Positions 22,537 through 25,032 of a stretch of 25,032 bases of DNA are shown piece after piece (positions within the stretch are counted from its first letter, which is position 1; every line of letters begins with the position of its first letter). Source of the stretch: a virus; IMG/VR virus record IMGVR_UViG_3300018426_000146, positions 1 to 25,032 of that record; one strand, written 5' to 3'. The position numbers were made by a program, and so were the translations under genes. A model generated the notes under the pieces. The model saw nothing but the letters and a program-made list of their open reading frames with translations. It was not told where the DNA came from and ran no database searches.

Positions 22537-24431
22537 CAGTTCGTCACGAATGATTGCGGACGACGCATAACGCGGCGACGACGCAGGGGATTATGTTCCG
22601 ATTCTACCGATTTTTCCTCTTTGGGCACATCGTCCTTAACTGTTGCCTTGCTGAACTGTTCGAAAATAGTATTTCGGTTGTACCTCATATAGAGAAAATT
22701 TAGCGCCGCATAGGAGTACACAAGCACGTCCAATGCCTCGTTGCGGTCGCCTGGCTTCTTTTTCCACTCTCGGATGGCGAAACCCTTGACGTAGCGGACA
22801 ACCTGCCGCTCAGCAGTCAGCTGCTTGAAATACTCTTGCCCCGCCTCATTGTGAAAGTGAATGTAGCCAGGACCAGTCTCATTGTGCTTCAAACGGCCAA
22901 ACAATGTGCTCTTGATAGTGTCAACACCAACAGGGAATAACTCGGCTGAGTTTTTCAACACTTGCCCTTTGTAATTAATGTCAACCTTGCTAGGTTTGCC
23001 AATGGGTGGTTTGTTTCGCTGCGACTGACCTTTCAGGGCAAACACCCCTCTCTTTCGACGCTCACGACAGTAGGCATAGACCTCGCTGGTGTAGTGGCCG
23101 CCTGAGTCAATACCAACTGCAGAAACTTTGACAGATTCGCCGTCAGCACGCGGATATGTTCTATTGATGATGTCATCCACCTGCGACCACAACTTTTTGC
23201 CAGCTGGGTCACCGTAAATTTCACCGTGCCACATCAGCCAGCACTCCTCACCCTCGCCCCACGCATAGAGGCCAACAGCAACACGGTTGTCCTGCACGTC
23301 AACACCAGCTGTCACAAGGCTGGCACCTTCAGGCACGGTGTTTGACTCGTAAAACTCTGCCCTCTCGCGCAAACCGTCAGCACCTAACCTCGCGCCAACC
23401 TCCTCCTCCCACGTCTCGCCAAGCACCGTATTGACAAAGGTTTTCAACAATGGCGCATCATTCTTCGCTCGCAGAAACTCCCCAACAATCTCTTCCCAGC
23501 TCTTCCAACCAAGCGGGCTGTATAACGACGAGAGATGAAATCCGGCGGTCCTTTTGTCTTCTCCTGTTGCTGTTGCTCGCCATTCGCCTTTACGCAGCAT
23601 TTCGCTTTTGTAATGCTCGCGAATATGTGTCCCACATGATTCACAGACGTATGCCGCAGTTTTAGGGTCACCGTCACGCCACTGCAGATTCTTCCACTGC
23701 AGATACTGCATGTGACCGCAGTGTGGGCAAGGTAGGAAATATCGGCGTTGGTCTGAAGCTAAATATTCACTTTCAATTCGACTCATATCCTTGACAGTCG
23801 GCGTGCTGGTGAGGATGATTTTTCTGCGTGAGAAAGTAGAAGCGCGACGTTCAGCAAGTGCGCAAGGATCGCCCTCGCCATCAACGTCGTGTGGAAAGGC
23901 ATCTACTTCATCCAGCAACACCCATCGACAAGGCGCAGATCGCAAACCCGTTGCGCTGTTAGCCCCAGTCAGCAACAAGATGCCTCCCGGATACTCCTTT
24001 GAGAAGAGAGTATTTCCCGAATCTCTACTTCTGGCCGGCGCGATCTTTTCTGCCAAACGTGGGGTCTCATGTATCAAACTCTCCAATCTTTGCTTAGACA
24101 GTCTCTTGGCCATTTCAATTGTTGGCTGCACAAACATGGCTGGGCCAGGTGCCTCCGAAATCATGTAACCGACGACGTTATTGATTCCTTCCGTCTTGCC
24201 CAACTGAGCGCCAGCCATGAAAACTACTTTTTGTATCGTGCTGCTACTGCTCATACAATCCATGATCTCACGGAGATACGGCGTTCTGTCCGTGCGCCAC
24301 GGCCCTGGCTCCGCTGATGCCTTATTACTCAACATCCGATATTGATCGGCCCACTCTGACACTGTCAGGTCAGGATCAGGGCGCAAACCTTCTAAAAACG
24401 CCTGTTTGTAAACCGTGCCGCCGTCAAGCAT
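22533..24431 (-). CDS. A: Terminase large subunit A
   Basis: Seen: 632 residues of the lambda gpA family (641 in lambda). ATPase: Walker A-like GAQLGKTE at 74-81 and Walker B VLLDEVDAF with Asp-Glu at 174-175. A zinc-binding pair follows: Cys235/Cys238 and Cys263/Cys266. The nuclease domain includes TAGVDVQDNRVAVGLYAWGE, VSAVGIDSGGHYTSE and RNEALDVLVYSYAALNF, which carry the acidic residues expected for metal binding. Known: it cuts concatemeric DNA at cos and drives packaging. It overlaps the small subunit by eight bases and the gpW-like gene by four. Confidence 0.95.
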   Translation of the reverse strand: MLDGGTVYKQAFLEGLRPDPDLTVSEWADQYRMLSNKASAEPGPWRTDRTPYLREIMDCMSSSSTIQKVVFMAGAQLGKTEGINNVVGYMISEAPGPAMFVQPTIEMAKRLSKQRLESLIHETPRLAEKIAPARSRDSGNTLFSKEYPGGILLLTGANSATGLRSAPCRWVLLDEVDAFPHDVDGEGDPCALAERRASTFSRRKIILTSTPTVKDMSRIESEYLASDQRRYFLPCPHCGHMQYLQWKNLQWRDGDPKTAAYVCESCGTHIREHYKSEMLRKGEWRATATGEDKRTAGFHLSSLYSPLGWKSWEEIVGEFLRAKNDAPLLKTFVNTVLGETWEEEVGARLGADGLRERAEFYESNTVPEGASLVTAGVDVQDNRVAVGLYAWGEGEECWLMWHGEIYGDPAGKKLWSQVDDIINRTYPRADGESVKVSAVGIDSGGHYTSEVYAYCRERRKRGVFALKGQSQRNKPPIGKPSKVDINYKGQVLKNSAELFPVGVDTIKSTLFGRLKHNETGPGYIHFHNEAGQEYFKQLTAERQVVRYVKGFAIREWKKKPGDRNEALDVLVYSYAALNFLYMRYNRNTIFEQFSKATVKDDVPKEEKSVESEHNPLRRRRVMRRPQSFVTNW

Positions 24432-24897
24432 CTGTCAACCTCTCCAGAGCCTTACGCAGCTCGTCACTTAACACTTTGTGAATTACTACAGAATCTGTTT
24501 CAGCGGCAAATTGGTTGGCTACGCGATCGGGAATACTGTTCAATGCATCGCGCACAGAACGGGCCATTGAGAACGCTTGGCGCTGCACTTTATCTAGCTC
24601 GCACAGCTTTTCTTCCCTTAGCTCAAGATCAATGCGGGCTAGCTCAGCGCGGAAATGCTCCGACTTGGCACGCGACTCGTTGAAGCTTGGGATCTCCTCT
24701 TCCGAACCGTTTTTTCTAGTGATAGACTGTTGGATTTCGCCGTTCCACGCTGCGACAGCTGCGTCTTGGTCATATACGACGTTTTTGTTATCTGCCTTAA
24801 ATGTGCCGTCTAAGCGGCCCGTTTTTCGCACGGCCGTGATGCGTGCGCTGCTTACACCAATGATCTCTGCAAGCTGCTTTTGCGATATTTGCGGCAT
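24424..24897 (-). CDS. Terminase small subunit (Nu1-like)
   Basis: Seen: 157 residues. The N-terminal 45 contain a winged-helix-type DNA-binding motif (ISQKQLAEIIGVSSARITAV). The C-terminal two thirds are a charged helix that should mediate dimerisation and contact with the large subunit (ESRAKSEHFRAELARIDLEL). Known: Nu1-type subunits (181 residues in lambda) bind the cos site and stimulate the large subunit. It overlaps the large terminase by eight bases. No Shine-Dalgarno is apparent before its ATG. Confidence 0.85.
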   Translation of the reverse strand: MPQISQKQLAEIIGVSSARITAVRKTGRLDGTFKADNKNVVYDQDAAVAAWNGEIQQSITRKNGSEEEIPSFNESRAKSEHFRAELARIDLELREEKLCELDKVQRQAFSMARSVRDALNSIPDRVANQFAAETDSVVIHKVLSDELRKALERLTDA

Positions 24898-25032
24898 TTA
24901 GCAGCGAATAAGCCCCTTTTGGAAATATTAACCGTATTTAGCTCAGATGTTCACATGTGGGGCGGATACCACCCTCCTAGGTTAATATGGTCGGATTTTG
25001 ACGCTAGCGAAATAAGGGGGTTCGAATATACC
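24898..25032. other. Noncoding region upstream of terminase, cos/promoter candidate
   Basis: No gene is visible in these 135 bases. They contain a perfect nine-base inverted repeat, ATATTAACC at 24925-24933 and GGTTAATAT at 24980-24988. Between the arms are a CCACCCTCC tract and the palindrome CACATGTG. In lambda the cos site lies immediately before Nu1, so this is where one would expect terminase binding sites or a late promoter. Neither can be proven from the sequence. Confidence 0.35.

Noticed and set aside
25014-25032. GGGGGTTCGAATATACC looks like a tRNA T-arm at the right edge.
   Set aside because: The bases after TTCGAAT do not pair with the preceding G-run, and no acceptor, D or anticodon arms are visible upstream.

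Overview
The window is the structural (late) region of a lambda-like, long-tailed dsDNA phage or prophage. It continues through the tail fibre into an accessory and lysis region. Gene content suggests a phage of marine picocyanobacteria (Synechococcus/Prochlorococcus type). The small membrane proteins, the Thr/Ser-rich secreted proteins, the C39-like peptidase, the short outer-membrane barrel and the fibre N-terminus all resemble proteins I associate with cyanophages. That host call rests on remembered family resemblance, not on a search. No integrase, repressor, replication gene, tRNA, CRISPR or insertion sequence is visible, so lytic versus temperate cannot be decided here.

Layout, read on the minus strand from right to left (the direction of transcription). 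Packaging and head: small terminase (24424-24897), large terminase (22533-24431), gpW-like connector fused to an Ig-like domain (21946-22536), portal (20456-21946), and a protease/major-capsid fusion (18075-20459). Connector region: an FI-position protein (17838-18071), a beta-sandwich decoration candidate (17468-17860), an FII-like joining protein (17181-17465), and an unexpected adhesin-like protein (16546-17181) where lambda has Z. Tail: U (16118-16543), a 47-aa protein missed by length filters (15975-16118), V (15074-16015), G and T joined by a probable programmed -1 frameshift (14401-15068), tape measure H (12122-14401), then M, L, K, I and J down to 6096. Genes are packed with TGATG, TAATG or ATGA-type overlaps, which suggests one translationally coupled operon in lambda order.

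After J come a tail fibre (4740-6050), two small proteins (4549-4737 and 4415-4549), and a signal-peptide outer-membrane barrel in the position of lambda lom (3983-4342). A minus-strand hairpin terminator follows at 3913-3941. Beyond it are two membrane proteins (3683-3907, 3055-3693).

A plus-strand island of four genes (1262-3167) then interrupts the minus-strand order: a two-helix membrane protein, two secreted Ser/Thr/Gly-rich paralogs and a third secreted-looking protein with no ordinary start codon. The island converges with, and overlaps by 113 bases, the minus gene at 3055-3693. Minus-strand genes resume at 1238-88 with a membrane/coiled-coil protein, a 56-aa protein and a C39-like peptidase, probably the lysis cassette.

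The most interesting points are the secreted-protein island and its overlapping convergent gene, the frameshift signal at 14745-14751, the internal capsid start at 19313, and the adhesin in the connector region.
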